Below, one piece after another: positions 32,201 through 41,174 of a stretch of DNA of 41,299 nucleotides (its first letter is position 1; the number at the start of each line of letters is the position of its first letter). The notes under the pieces are model-generated. The model made no database searches, was not told the DNA's origin, and saw only the letters and a list, made by a program, of their open reading frames with translations. Both the position numbers and the translations under genes were made by a program. Source of the DNA: Roseburia sp. CAG:10041_57 (GTDB taxonomy: Bacteria; Bacillota; Clostridia; Lachnospirales; Lachnospiraceae); NCBI GenBank assembly GCA_001916965.1, contig MNTL01000067.1:1-41299 (forward strand), read 5' to 3'.

Positions 32201-35200
32201 ATACCTTAACCGTAAAATATAATCATGATAACAATAAGCTGTATTATGAGATTACCGGTGAGAAGGATGAATATATAGGAAAACGTCCTGCAAGCTGTAA
32301 AATAAAAGTAGAAGATCCGGCAATTATTGAAATAGATGATGATGGAAACTTCCGCACATTAATGGGTGGAGAAACTACTTTGACGCTGACTGCAGATGAT
32401 GCCTCAGAATATGATATTTATGAGAGCTGTACTAAGACAGTAAAAGTAAAGGTTGAATCATCTGAGAATGTTGACTTTACATTAAATAATATGTCGCAGG
32501 GTGAATTTGTGAAAAGTGCAACAAAGGTTGGCACTGAAAACTGGTATGGAGAAAATATCGAACTTACATTAGGTGAGAATAACTTATATGAGGAAATCGC
32601 ATACAGTACAGACGGTGGTGATAGCTGGACATATGTAGAAGCCAGAAATATGGTTATTAACAATACCAGACCACAGAATTATATTTTCTATTTCTGTGAC
32701 AGAGCCAAAAATATCTCAAGTCAGGATATAAAGAATGGACAGTTTACACTGGATCAGATCGCAGTGGATACTACAAATCCTTCATGGAATACTCAGTTGT
32801 CAGCAGATGAAAACGCAAGTACTCATTCAACAGAAAGCATTGACTATTTCTCAAAAGATGTTATATTGACAGGTTATACAGGGGAGAAACAGGGAAGCAA
32901 TATATCCGTTGATGCAGGTTCCGGTATTAAAGAGTTAGTAGTACAGTATGGTACTTCAAGAAAAACGGAAACAATACCTGTTTCATTGGAGGACAGATAT
33001 AAGGACGCATACAGTATTTTGCTTGATGAAAATAAAATCTATGGAACTATATCTGTAAAAGCAATTGATTATCTTGGACATGAAAGTGAAGTTGCAGAAT
33101 ACGGCAAAAGAATTTGTGTGGATAAGGTAGTTCCGATTGTAGGTTATGTAAATATTGACCAGAACGATAATGAAGTACAGTATACAGGTGAATGGACAAA
33201 TCAGCAGCTTCGCTATGCGATTTCTCTACTTACAGGTGAACAGACATCAGGTATTTATCAATATCAGTATGCATTTATTCAGGCAGGAAGTAACATCAGT
33301 CTGGATGATGTGCATTGGACGGATATAAATAAAAAAGATATGAAAGTTGTGTTAGGAACCGTACTTGATCGTACACAGAGTACAGAAGAAGGAACCATGC
33401 AGTATGGCGACACAGCAAATGAAAGTAAAGTAATTACAGATATTACAGAATCAGCAAGAATGAATGGTACTTTATATTTCAGAGCAGAATCTAATGCGGC
33501 ACTGACAACACATACGGAAGATATCAAGAAGAACAGCAGCAGAATTAAAATCTGGCAGCAGGATCTTGAGGTCGCTAACGTGGCAGCAACTGTTGCACCG
33601 GATTCTTCTACAGGCTGGTATAATAAGCAGACTGGACCGGTAAGCATCAGTTTCGCATATCCTGAATATGATGCAAAGAACTGTGCACCGGCAGCAGGTA
33701 TCGTATATACATTTGAAACAAAAGATGAAAATGGAAATGTAAGTACAAATAAACGTAGCTTCTATCGTGGAATTTTAGATGAAGAATCAGGTAAGATCGT
33801 AGAGGTATCTGATTATAATGATCCGAACAGTCTGACAAGTCTGGAATCAGGAATAATTAATATTAATAGTGACAGTATCAATGAATTATCAGTATATGTA
33901 GAAGATGCAGCGGGTAACCGTTCTAACATTACTACTTATGAGATAAAGGCAGATTTCATAGCTCCTAATCAGATTACAGCAACAGCAGATGGTGCAAGTA
34001 TGCCGGTTCATCTGGATGCTTCAGAAGGAGTATCCTACCGTGTATTTTCAAAGAGCAGCATCAGCATGAGCGGTCAGGCGCAATATGGAATCAGTGAGAA
34101 GAAGAGTTTCTCCATGACACTTACCAAAGAACAGGGTGGTGTGTCAGGAAGCGGCGCAGGTACGGATTCTATCAGTATTGATCCATGCAACAGAGGTCTG
34201 GTATACATATGTGCAATTGATGGCGCAGGAAACAAGTCCGAAGCATGGACAGATGGTGTTGTATCAGACAACATGATCCCTACAGGTGATACATCACAGG
34301 AGATCACGATCACACCTAAGGGCAAAAATGAAGCAGAATTCTACAACAAGGACGTAGAGGTATCTGTACATGTTGTAGATGCACCTAACAATGATAATTA
34401 TGCAGGTCTTAAGAGTGTAACCTATACAGTTGGTAAAGATGGTAATGCAACACAGGCAAATGTCAGCATGTATAGCAATGAAGCTTCAGTATTGTCACTT
34501 GACCAGATCAGGAGCAGTCAGAAGTACAGTGATGACAAGTTGATCATCAATGCAACGCAGAATGAAAGTAATCATGCATATATTGCAGTTACTGCAACGG
34601 ATCATGCAGGCAACACCGTAACAACGACCAAAGAGTTGAAAATCGATGTAACCAAGCCAGAGATTGAAATCAGCTTTGACACAGATGCAGCACAGAATGA
34701 GAGATACTACAATACAAACAGGGTAGCCAGAATTGATATTAAAGAACTGAACTTTGATCCTAATCAGGTAACATTCAGAATTTACAAAGATGGCGTGGAA
34801 GATCCTTCCCTGACACCTGCAGCATCAAGCTGGAGTACTAATGAGAACAGCATAGCACATACTTCTTATATTACATTTGCAGAAGATGGAGACTATTCCT
34901 TTGAGGTAGAATGTACAGACCTTGCAGGTAATGATTCTGAAATTGCCAAGACAGATACATTTACGATTGATAAGACCAAGCCGGTAGTTGAAGTAAGCTA
35001 TGACAATAATCAGGCATGGAAAGAGAACTATTATAATCAGGCAAGAACAGCAACGATTTCTATTACTGAGCATAATTTTGACGAAAAGGATTTCCAGGCA
35101 TCTATTACTCCACAGGCATCTGTTGGTGGATGGACACATAATGGTGATGTACATAAAATAACGATCCATTTCAACCAGGATGAGCATTATACTTACAGTG

Positions 35201-36414
35201 TGAACTATACAGACCTTGCAGGTAATACAATAGATACTTTCACACCGGAAGAATTTTATATCGACAGCAATGCACCAACAATTGAAATCAATGGTGTGGC
35301 AGACCATTCTGCAAATGCAGGAGATGTGAATCCTACAGTAAATGTAGCGGATAATAACTATGATGCAGAAGGTGTAAAGATCACTCTGCAGAACAGTAAA
35401 GGACAGCAGATCGAGCTGAAAAGAAGCCAGACAGGCAGTGAGAGTGGTTATACATATGCACTAACAAATGTAAATGAACAACCGGATGAAATCTATACGT
35501 TAGCAGTAGTTGCTACAGATAAAGCAGGTAATGAAAGTGAACTGAGTTACCGCTTTGCATTGAACAGACATGGTTCTGTATATGACTTAAGCCAGATATC
35601 CAGCCTGGTAGACAGAGCTTATATCCGTTATGAAGATCTGGGAGATCTACATATTCAGGAAATGAATGTAAGTGAAGTAAATGACTTTGAAGTATATGTG
35701 ACCAGAAATGGTGAGATGGTTCAGAGCAGACAGCAGAAAGGCAGACCATCATCTAACGATAAAAACGCAGTCTATGTTGGAACACAGGTAAACGGAAGCG
35801 ACGAGATCGGATATGAATATGATTACACATTGTATAGAGAATCTTTCCAGCAGGAAGGTATTTACAATATCATGTTCTATTCCAAGGATGCAGCCGGCAA
35901 CGAAGTCAATAATACGCTGACAGAGAAGAAAGCAGATCTGACATTTATTATTGATAACACAGCTCCTACTGTTGTAATTGAGGGTGTAGAAGATGGACAG
36001 CTTTATGTTGAAGAGTCCAAGGATGTCAATGTATATGTGTCCGATAACTTCAAATTAACAGAAGCATACTTTACTCTTGTAGATGAAGAGGGTAATGTAG
36101 TAGAAACATATAATTATATGGATATGGCAAAAGAAGCAGGGGATATTGTTACACTGACACTTCCAAGCAGTGATAAGAAACAGTCTCTGCGCTACTATGC
36201 AGCCGATGCAGCCGGTAACAGTATTGTTACATTGGAAGATGAAAATACGGCAACAGGATTTACAATCTCTACGAATGCATGGCTTCGTTACACAAATGAT
36301 AAGAAAGCAATCGCCGCAACAATTGCAACAGCAGCGGCTGTAATTATGGCGGGTATCGGCATTGTGATCTTTAAAAAGAAAAAAGTCAACAATAATCCGG
36401 CAGCGGCTAAGTAA
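29254..36414 (+). CDS. Giant membrane-anchored surface protein with Ig-like repeats
   Basis: A 2386-residue protein. The signal peptide (1-33) probably ends at TVAA. It is followed by a Glu/Thr-rich stalk (about 40-145) with repeated EEETTTEEE, and a Pro-Asp-Thr repeat (about 200-220). A long series of beta-rich Ig-like modules comes next. The first set shares a Y-x-G-N/D-x-x-Y pattern (YAGNNIYKEW, YAGNDNYDAD, YTGDNSHLGK). Later modules begin with D-x-T-x-P (DVTKPEIEISFD, DKTKPVVEVSYD, DNTAPTVVIEG). The end is one membrane helix (about 2350-2372) and a short basic tail (KKKKVNNN). There is no LPxTG sortase motif, so it stays in the membrane. It is likely an adhesin or filament-like stalk; the ligand is unknown. 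It lies between the kinase genes and a TadZ-like ATPase. Confidence 0.9.
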   Translation: MKRSIKLTVKRISCLVMVCALLTSSYPIQTVAAETDVEETTPIAQADVQEEDDKEAVQNEAEQHSEAEEANQSSEVSKEKESVEDQTKTSKEEETTELTTEETGSEEETTTEEEITSEEETTTEEETTSEEETTTEETTADALGIAVYSADASLQISNVVLNDINLSYVSGKEGSSGYYEAEISGSAQAALQIDSTLVVDPDTDTDPDTDGDPDTDTDVDPNFLNPVKPEPISKSCTVKLVIKNDDDEVQTVDTQTLSLREGDDAQTISVSGTVKITQSGKYSVSIEVTGDDLSDTSKTKDIEVTVPEAISIKEFTPTSLNVTSVDKIMDEEECIGYKISYALKTDIALDGMDDKISLNDRKDEIEYSLKQKKYTINNNGNKITDGNYDQEDIINELISSNGQASDCMIKGEFTVNAAGEYQLQAVADVEEITAETVTVEKLDQTAVFEVQQDAFYFNEDIKYELTDGIFVGDAKYFVSDEQGTAVKNSNAKITYDKTNKSYSIIVENPKKDAAENVCFTVVYAGNNIYKEWKQTYKLSLTRKKAKITYTADKNNDPYKYCDKITYTIPKEYSLADVTCTEVDADGQPVRDKQLTISVNNYLLTKNITVINNNSDNKDKATTYLRFYYAGNDNYDADEQIITLNFAKEVQKVTYTYNKKDVYQFQEEIQFKRGNSEYYGTAKCYVTDENGDEVKNSPLTIKETNYGYVIADENTALQNKAQYNVTFEYTGDNSHLGKKETVQINFARLDNEVEYKPDCTQTSHEYGEAVTFKYEAGVDTDDITCYESDKDGKKIEDAKHLDIQKAGKDFIVKGQALSDGETPYYVTIKYAQNGVYKEASQTFAFGVHKINLHGDITVNEKKPSIILGKNKKLQVTVTMEADNDNLLKEDVDKINFTLVAFDGKEQTPLKATLSSESLTENKKATYVYEIEQSSAHMLASGTKYTITATADYSKFTDPVYFESYSKIFDSMELTKATLGINVRDTLTVKYNHDNNKLYYEITGEKDEYIGKRPASCKIKVEDPAIIEIDDDGNFRTLMGGETTLTLTADDASEYDIYESCTKTVKVKVESSENVDFTLNNMSQGEFVKSATKVGTENWYGENIELTLGENNLYEEIAYSTDGGDSWTYVEARNMVINNTRPQNYIFYFCDRAKNISSQDIKNGQFTLDQIAVDTTNPSWNTQLSADENASTHSTESIDYFSKDVILTGYTGEKQGSNISVDAGSGIKELVVQYGTSRKTETIPVSLEDRYKDAYSILLDENKIYGTISVKAIDYLGHESEVAEYGKRICVDKVVPIVGYVNIDQNDNEVQYTGEWTNQQLRYAISLLTGEQTSGIYQYQYAFIQAGSNISLDDVHWTDINKKDMKVVLGTVLDRTQSTEEGTMQYGDTANESKVITDITESARMNGTLYFRAESNAALTTHTEDIKKNSSRIKIWQQDLEVANVAATVAPDSSTGWYNKQTGPVSISFAYPEYDAKNCAPAAGIVYTFETKDENGNVSTNKRSFYRGILDEESGKIVEVSDYNDPNSLTSLESGIININSDSINELSVYVEDAAGNRSNITTYEIKADFIAPNQITATADGASMPVHLDASEGVSYRVFSKSSISMSGQAQYGISEKKSFSMTLTKEQGGVSGSGAGTDSISIDPCNRGLVYICAIDGAGNKSEAWTDGVVSDNMIPTGDTSQEITITPKGKNEAEFYNKDVEVSVHVVDAPNNDNYAGLKSVTYTVGKDGNATQANVSMYSNEASVLSLDQIRSSQKYSDDKLIINATQNESNHAYIAVTATDHAGNTVTTTKELKIDVTKPEIEISFDTDAAQNERYYNTNRVARIDIKELNFDPNQVTFRIYKDGVEDPSLTPAASSWSTNENSIAHTSYITFAEDGDYSFEVECTDLAGNDSEIAKTDTFTIDKTKPVVEVSYDNNQAWKENYYNQARTATISITEHNFDEKDFQASITPQASVGGWTHNGDVHKITIHFNQDEHYTYSVNYTDLAGNTIDTFTPEEFYIDSNAPTIEINGVADHSANAGDVNPTVNVADNNYDAEGVKITLQNSKGQQIELKRSQTGSESGYTYALTNVNEQPDEIYTLAVVATDKAGNESELSYRFALNRHGSVYDLSQISSLVDRAYIRYEDLGDLHIQEMNVSEVNDFEVYVTRNGEMVQSRQQKGRPSSNDKNAVYVGTQVNGSDEIGYEYDYTLYRESFQQEGIYNIMFYSKDAAGNEVNNTLTEKKADLTFIIDNTAPTVVIEGVEDGQLYVEESKDVNVYVSDNFKLTEAYFTLVDEEGNVVETYNYMDMAKEAGDIVTLTLPSSDKKQSLRYYAADAAGNSIVTLEDENTATGFTISTNAWLRYTNDKKAIAATIATAAAVIMAGIGIVIFKKKKVNNNPAAAK
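29536..29913 (+). repeat. In-frame low-complexity repeats of the surface-protein stalk
   Basis: 29536-29670 is made of imperfect purine-rich units encoding Glu-Glu-Thr-Thr blocks with alternating SEEE and TEEE. 29851-29913 repeats GATCCTGACACAGATACA-type units encoding Asp-Pro-Asp-Thr. Both are in frame and could change length by slippage or recombination without breaking the gene. Confidence 0.8.
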
Positions 36415-36437
36415 AGATAAGAAAGGACAAAGCAGAC

Positions 36438-37502
36438 ATGAAATATAAAGTAGCAGTGGTAGATAATGATGAGCTGTATCTGGGAAGAATGTGCCGACTT
36501 TTTGGTGAAAAATATGCAGATAAGCTTACAATTTATTCTTATTCCAGCGTGGATAATTATGAAAAAGGCAAAGAGAATAACCGATTTGACCTGGTACTCT
36601 ACGCGGAAGGAATCATAGCACCGCAGGATATTCCTAAAGGAACACTGACAGCGTATTTTGTTGGACAGAATGATATAGATAAAATCGAAGATATACCTGC
36701 AATCTGCAAATTCCAGAAACATGAAATATTGCTTAAACAGATCATGGATATGTGTCTGGAAAGTGAGGTCACTCATTATACCAAGAAAAATGTATTGGGT
36801 AATATCACGAAAGTCCTGTATGTTACATCAGCACAGGGGGGCGTTGGAGCCTCCACTGTGGCTGTTGCAGCAGCAAAGCATTTTGCACAGACAGGTAAGA
36901 AAGTACTTTATATTTCATTAGAAAAGAATTCCATTACAGATATGTTCTTCCGTCCAACGGAAGAAAGCACTTTTAGTGATGTGATCTACACCCTTAAAAG
37001 TAAAAAAGCAAATATGATCTCCCGTGTAGAAAACATTGTACAAAAGGACGATTCCGGGGTATATTTCTTCAGCCCATGCAGAACTGTATTTGATATGAAT
37101 GAGCTAACTCTGACAGATATTGAGCAACTGCTCAAGGAGATCTGCTCCATGGGAAGCTATGAATATATAATTGTAGATGCTTTGCTGGAATATGATGAGG
37201 CAGGATATTTCCTGTGCGATTATGCAGATAATATTCTGCTGGTATCAGATGGGAGTCAGGCAAGCGAGCACAAATTAGAGAAGTTAATAGAAGCGATGCT
37301 CATCTGGGATTCTCAGAAAGATGCCCGTTTCGTAACCAAGAGCAGTCTGGTGTACAATCGATTTGACAGCAAATACGGTTCACAGTCACCGCAGCTTGAT
37401 ATCAAGATCCAGGGTGGCATCCCAAAATATGAAGGCGCTCAGGAAAAACAGATAGCAGATCAGATCGCAGCAATGAGATTCTGGGATAATGTGTGTGTAT
37501 AA
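36438..37502 (+). CDS. TadZ/CpaE-like ATPase with receiver-like domain
   Basis: A 354-residue protein. Residues 1-110 resemble an atypical receiver domain (VAVVDNDELYLGRM). Residues 125-350 are a MinD/ParA-type fold with VLYVTSAQGGVGASTVAVAA and VDALLEYDEAGYFL. The P-loop reads QGGVGAST, lacking the usual lysines of KGGVGKST, a deviation also known in TadZ/CpaE proteins, which act more as polar localisation hubs than as vigorous ATPases. In Tad systems this protein positions the pilus machine. Here it follows the giant surface protein and precedes the FHA protein, so it may localise that assembly. Confidence 0.82.
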   Translation: MKYKVAVVDNDELYLGRMCRLFGEKYADKLTIYSYSSVDNYEKGKENNRFDLVLYAEGIIAPQDIPKGTLTAYFVGQNDIDKIEDIPAICKFQKHEILLKQIMDMCLESEVTHYTKKNVLGNITKVLYVTSAQGGVGASTVAVAAAKHFAQTGKKVLYISLEKNSITDMFFRPTEESTFSDVIYTLKSKKANMISRVENIVQKDDSGVYFFSPCRTVFDMNELTLTDIEQLLKEICSMGSYEYIIVDALLEYDEAGYFLCDYADNILLVSDGSQASEHKLEKLIEAMLIWDSQKDARFVTKSSLVYNRFDSKYGSQSPQLDIKIQGGIPKYEGAQEKQIADQIAAMRFWDNVCV

Positions 37503-37520
37503 GAGATACGGAGGAACAAT

Positions 37521-39173
37521 ATGTATAATTTTACAACAGAAACACAAGGCTTAGATACCTTTCTGGTACATGAAATATCAGAAGAGACACAACTGGATAC
37601 AGCAGGACTTGGAATGTTATTGAATAATAGAGTATCTGGTCTGTGCCCGGTATCCAGCATCGAAATTGATAATAGAAAAACAATACGTTATCAGGTATCA
37701 TCTCAGATTCCACTGCAGCAGTTTTTCATGGATAAGGTGGACAAAAAAAGATTTCTTACCGTATTAAATAATATACTTACAGCAATTGATAATATGGAAG
37801 ATTTCATGCTGGACCCCGGAATGCTTTTATTGGACAGACAGTATATCTTCGTAAATGTAGGAACACTTCAGACAGATCTGATTTATTATCCTGTACTGTC
37901 AGATAGACATGAGTTTCGCTTGGACAATTTTATCAAAAGTATGATCATGAATACGGAATTCGATCCAAATGAACAGGATAATTATGTAACAATGCTCATT
38001 AGCTACCTGAATTGTGGGGAGAAACTTACCATTGCAGAAATTAAACAATATATAAGCCTGTTGTTAAGCAGTACAAATCATAAGCCACAGCAGCAAACCA
38101 CAGCAGCTTATGCATCACAGCAGCCTTTTATGAATGGGGCAGTACAGCACCCTGCTATGAACATGGGAGCGCAGCCCTATATGACACAGACACCGCAGCA
38201 GTCTGGCAGTATGCAGCAGCCAATGGCGGCACCCGTGGCGTCTGCACCTGTAAATGGTGGATTTGCAGTTCCTAATGCAGCAATGACATCACAACAGCCG
38301 GCAGCATCACAGCAGCCAGCGAAGAAAAAAAGCTTATTGGAAATGTTGGGCTTAAGTTCATCCAAATCCAAAAAGGACAAACCCAAGAAAGAAAAAACGT
38401 CAAAGGCTGACAAAAAGTCTAAGAAGGACATTGTAACACCGTCAGGTATGGTAATTCCAAATATGGATAATACCAAGAGCAGTACGCTGCCACAGCCGCC
38501 GAGACCGGCGGGAGTACCCAGCCTGCCTCAGCAGAACCAGGTATTACAGCAGCCGGTCAATAATGTTGTACCACCTGCAACCCAGCAGCCGGTAATTACC
38601 AATGTACCGCCAGTACAGTTATCCAAGCCGCCCATTATTACGAATATACCGCCAATGCCGTCACAGCCTGTTGTGAATAATGTTCCGCAGCAACCGATAA
38701 TCACAAATATACCGCCAGTGCAATCACAGCCGGTTAACAATCATACACAACAGCAGCCATTGCAGTTTGAACAGGACTATACAAGTACAGCTAACTTTGG
38801 CGAAACAGTTGTACTTGGAACAGATACTGCAGGAGAGACAACGGTGTTGAATGCAGGTTATAACACAGTGCAGAAACAGATGAATCCGTATCTTATTCGT
38901 AAGAAAACAGGAGAACGTGTAGAAATTAACAAGAATGTGTTCCGTATTGGTAAAGAGAAAAACTATGTAGATTATTGTATCAGCGATAATTCAGCAGTCA
39001 GCAGAAGCCATGCTGATATTATCAAGAAGGATAATGAGTTTTATATTGTAGATAACAATTCACTTAACCATACTTTCCTGAATAGTAAGCAGATTCCCAG
39101 CAGTCAGATGCAGAAACTCTCTGATTATATGATCATTCAGCTTGCTGATGAAATATTTGAGTTCAGACTGTAG
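37521..39173 (+). CDS. DUF6382 and FHA domain protein, kinase-operon copy
   Basis: A 550-residue protein. Residues 1-180 are a DUF6382-type domain (GLGMLLNNRVSGLCPVSSIE, NILTAIDNMEDFMLD). The middle is a long Gln/Pro/Val-rich linker with repeated IITNIPPxxSQPV units and a lysine-rich patch (SKSKKDKPKKEKTSKADKK). Residues 455-550 are an FHA domain with FRIGKEKNYVDYCI, VSRSHADI and NSLNHTFLN. Just before the FHA domain are ETVVLGTD and ETTVLNAG, which look like phosphothreonine sites and could bind its own or a neighbour's FHA domain. Unlike the paralogue at 5252 it has no membrane helices. It is presumably the phospho-readout of the kinase/phosphatase pair upstream. Confidence 0.85.
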   Translation: MYNFTTETQGLDTFLVHEISEETQLDTAGLGMLLNNRVSGLCPVSSIEIDNRKTIRYQVSSQIPLQQFFMDKVDKKRFLTVLNNILTAIDNMEDFMLDPGMLLLDRQYIFVNVGTLQTDLIYYPVLSDRHEFRLDNFIKSMIMNTEFDPNEQDNYVTMLISYLNCGEKLTIAEIKQYISLLLSSTNHKPQQQTTAAYASQQPFMNGAVQHPAMNMGAQPYMTQTPQQSGSMQQPMAAPVASAPVNGGFAVPNAAMTSQQPAASQQPAKKKSLLEMLGLSSSKSKKDKPKKEKTSKADKKSKKDIVTPSGMVIPNMDNTKSSTLPQPPRPAGVPSLPQQNQVLQQPVNNVVPPATQQPVITNVPPVQLSKPPIITNIPPMPSQPVVNNVPQQPIITNIPPVQSQPVNNHTQQQPLQFEQDYTSTANFGETVVLGTDTAGETTVLNAGYNTVQKQMNPYLIRKKTGERVEINKNVFRIGKEKNYVDYCISDNSAVSRSHADIIKKDNEFYIVDNNSLNHTFLNSKQIPSSQMQKLSDYMIIQLADEIFEFRL

Positions 39174-39191
39174 AAGTAGGAGAATGAATTA

Positions 39192-39854
39192 ATGAGTACA
39201 GGAAATATCATTACGCTCGCTGGTTTGGGAATTATATTAACTGTTTTGAGTATGATCCTGTTATATAAACAGTGGACTAAACTGTCACAGGATAATATAA
39301 AAATGCCAAAATGGATGAAAATATATTCCATTATCATTCTGTTAAGCCTTATTGCAATTATTTTGATCAGGCAGTCTGTTTATGAAGATACAGATGTTTG
39401 TGATGTAGCAAGGGATATGATGATCGTATCTTTACTGTGGGTTGCGGCAGCGATAGATAAAAAATTTTACAAAATACCTAATGGTATAATTATTACAGGA
39501 ATTGTATATTGGATAGCAGCAACCATATATGATCTATTTACCCAGAGCGAAGTATGTTTAAGTAATGTTATATCAGAACTTATTGCAGTAGCTATTATTA
39601 TTCTGGTAGTAGGAATCTGTCTTCTGCTTATGAAGAACAGTATTGGAATGGGTGACCTTAAACTTTTATTATTAGTAGCAGCATTTTTTGGACTGGCAGA
39701 TATGTTGACAGCAGTGTTCCTGTCGCTTTTGGTTGCATTTGTCGCATCCCTGGTATTCCTGATAAGAAAGACCAAAACCAGACAGGATGTGATCCCGTTT
39801 GCACCATTTATGTTAACCGGAACTATGCTGGCAATTATATTGACAGGTATATAA
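39192..39854 (+). CDS. A24 prepilin-peptidase-like membrane protein
   Basis: A 220-residue protein, nearly all hydrophobic. The two catalytic aspartates of the A24 family are visible: Asp89 in AAAIDKKFYKIPN and Asp155 in SIGMGDLKLL. VIPFAPFMLTG near the end matches the family's P-F-x-P element. It is longer than the Tad-operon peptidase at 4344 owing to an extra N-terminal membrane segment, and lacks the methylase Cys motifs of PilD. No pilin-like substrate is encoded in this operon within the window, so its substrate is elsewhere or beyond the right edge. The ATG follows GTAGGAG. Confidence 0.85.
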   Translation: MSTGNIITLAGLGIILTVLSMILLYKQWTKLSQDNIKMPKWMKIYSIIILLSLIAIILIRQSVYEDTDVCDVARDMMIVSLLWVAAAIDKKFYKIPNGIIITGIVYWIAATIYDLFTQSEVCLSNVISELIAVAIIILVVGICLLLMKNSIGMGDLKLLLLVAAFFGLADMLTAVFLSLLVAFVASLVFLIRKTKTRQDVIPFAPFMLTGTMLAIILTGI

Positions 39855-39863
39855 GAGGAAGAA

Positions 39864-41174
39864 ATGAGTAATTATAAAAATTTGGTTCCAATTGGATTGA
39901 TTGTATTTGGCTTTCTCGGATGCTATACGAGACTGGATGACAGTGCAGCCAAGCAAAGACAATATGATCAATATCTTGAGGATGCAAGAACGTATCGTGA
40001 AGGTAAAATATATGTAGATTCATTTGCAAGCTATAAAAGTGCATTAGAAATGAAAAATACACTAAATATATGCGAAGAAGTTGGAGATATGCTTCTGGAA
40101 TCCAATAAGGCAAGTGATATAGAATCGTGGGGTAAATATATGGTAGACACATATCCTAAAAATGTAGAAGGATATGAATATCTTATTGATTACTATATGG
40201 CTCACAAAAATTATCAGAACTGTTTTTCATATTATGATATTACAGAGAAAAGAAATCTGCATTCAGATACACTGACAGCTAAGATCAACAGTATATTATA
40301 TGAATATGATCTGGGACTTGGCAGATATGATGAGATAGAAGAATATTCTAATGGATATGCAGTAGTGATCAATGAAGGTAAATATGGTTATGTTGATCAT
40401 TCCGGCAATTACAACATAGAACCGACATATCAATATGCAGGCGCTTTCGGCAGAGATTTTGGTCCAATACAGGACGAAAGTGGAGAGTGGTATTATGTGG
40501 ATAATGAAGGCAATCGCAGAATGAATTATCCGGATGATCTTGAATTGGAAGTAACTAAACTGGGGTATATTGGTAACGGACAATATGCTGTTGGAAATGA
40601 GAGTACCGTCTATTTTGCAAATACGGACGGTGAAATCGTATCAGGTCCCTATCAGGATGCGGGGGCGTATAATGAACAGCGGGCAGTTGTAAAAAAAGAT
40701 GACAAATGGTATCTGGCAGACCTGCAAGGTAACATTTTATCGGATGGATATGAACAGTTTGCAATGGATGTGCAACGTAACAGTTATAGAAATGGTGTTG
40801 CTTTTGCACAAATACAGGAAAAATATGTTATGCTAAACGGAGATGGCAAGACAGTTACGACGCAGAAATACCAGGATGCAAAATGCTTTCTGGATGATAC
40901 CTATGCTGCGGTTGAAATAAATGGATTGTGGGGATTTGTAGACAATCAGGGAAAAGTAGTAATAGAACCCGTTTATGAAGATGCTCTTTCCTTCTCAAAT
41001 GGATTCGCTGCGGTAAAAAAAGATGGATTATGGGGATACATAAATTTGGAAGGCAAAATGGTAATCTCTCCTGTATTTGAAGATGCTCATTCAATGAATG
41101 CGAACAGATTGTGTTTTGTCAAAGAAGAGTCATCAGATAAATGGGCTGTATTGAGATTAATACGTTACCAGTAA
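39864..41174 (+). CDS. WG-repeat protein with N-terminal membrane anchor
   Basis: A 436-residue protein. Residues 7-22 are hydrophobic and end FGFLGC, either a signal-anchor or a poor lipobox. A helical TPR-like part follows (about 25-140). From about 155 to the end are WG/KWG beta repeats, clear in KYGYVDHSGNYNIEPTYQYA, LWGFVDNQGKVVIEPVYEDA and LWGYINLEGKMVISPVFEDA, with more degenerate units between. WG repeats form beta-rich binding surfaces, usually outside the cell; the partner is unknown. It follows the peptidase by nine bases with AGAGGAAG as RBS, and ends the gene train within the window. Confidence 0.85.
   Translation: MSNYKNLVPIGLIVFGFLGCYTRLDDSAAKQRQYDQYLEDARTYREGKIYVDSFASYKSALEMKNTLNICEEVGDMLLESNKASDIESWGKYMVDTYPKNVEGYEYLIDYYMAHKNYQNCFSYYDITEKRNLHSDTLTAKINSILYEYDLGLGRYDEIEEYSNGYAVVINEGKYGYVDHSGNYNIEPTYQYAGAFGRDFGPIQDESGEWYYVDNEGNRRMNYPDDLELEVTKLGYIGNGQYAVGNESTVYFANTDGEIVSGPYQDAGAYNEQRAVVKKDDKWYLADLQGNILSDGYEQFAMDVQRNSYRNGVAFAQIQEKYVMLNGDGKTVTTQKYQDAKCFLDDTYAAVEINGLWGFVDNQGKVVIEPVYEDALSFSNGFAAVKKDGLWGYINLEGKMVISPVFEDAHSMNANRLCFVKEESSDKWAVLRLIRYQ

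Noticed and set aside
29254..36414. Sortase-anchored (LPxTG) adhesin
   Set aside because: No LPxTG-like motif precedes the final helix; the protein ends with a membrane helix and a 13-residue or so basic tail.
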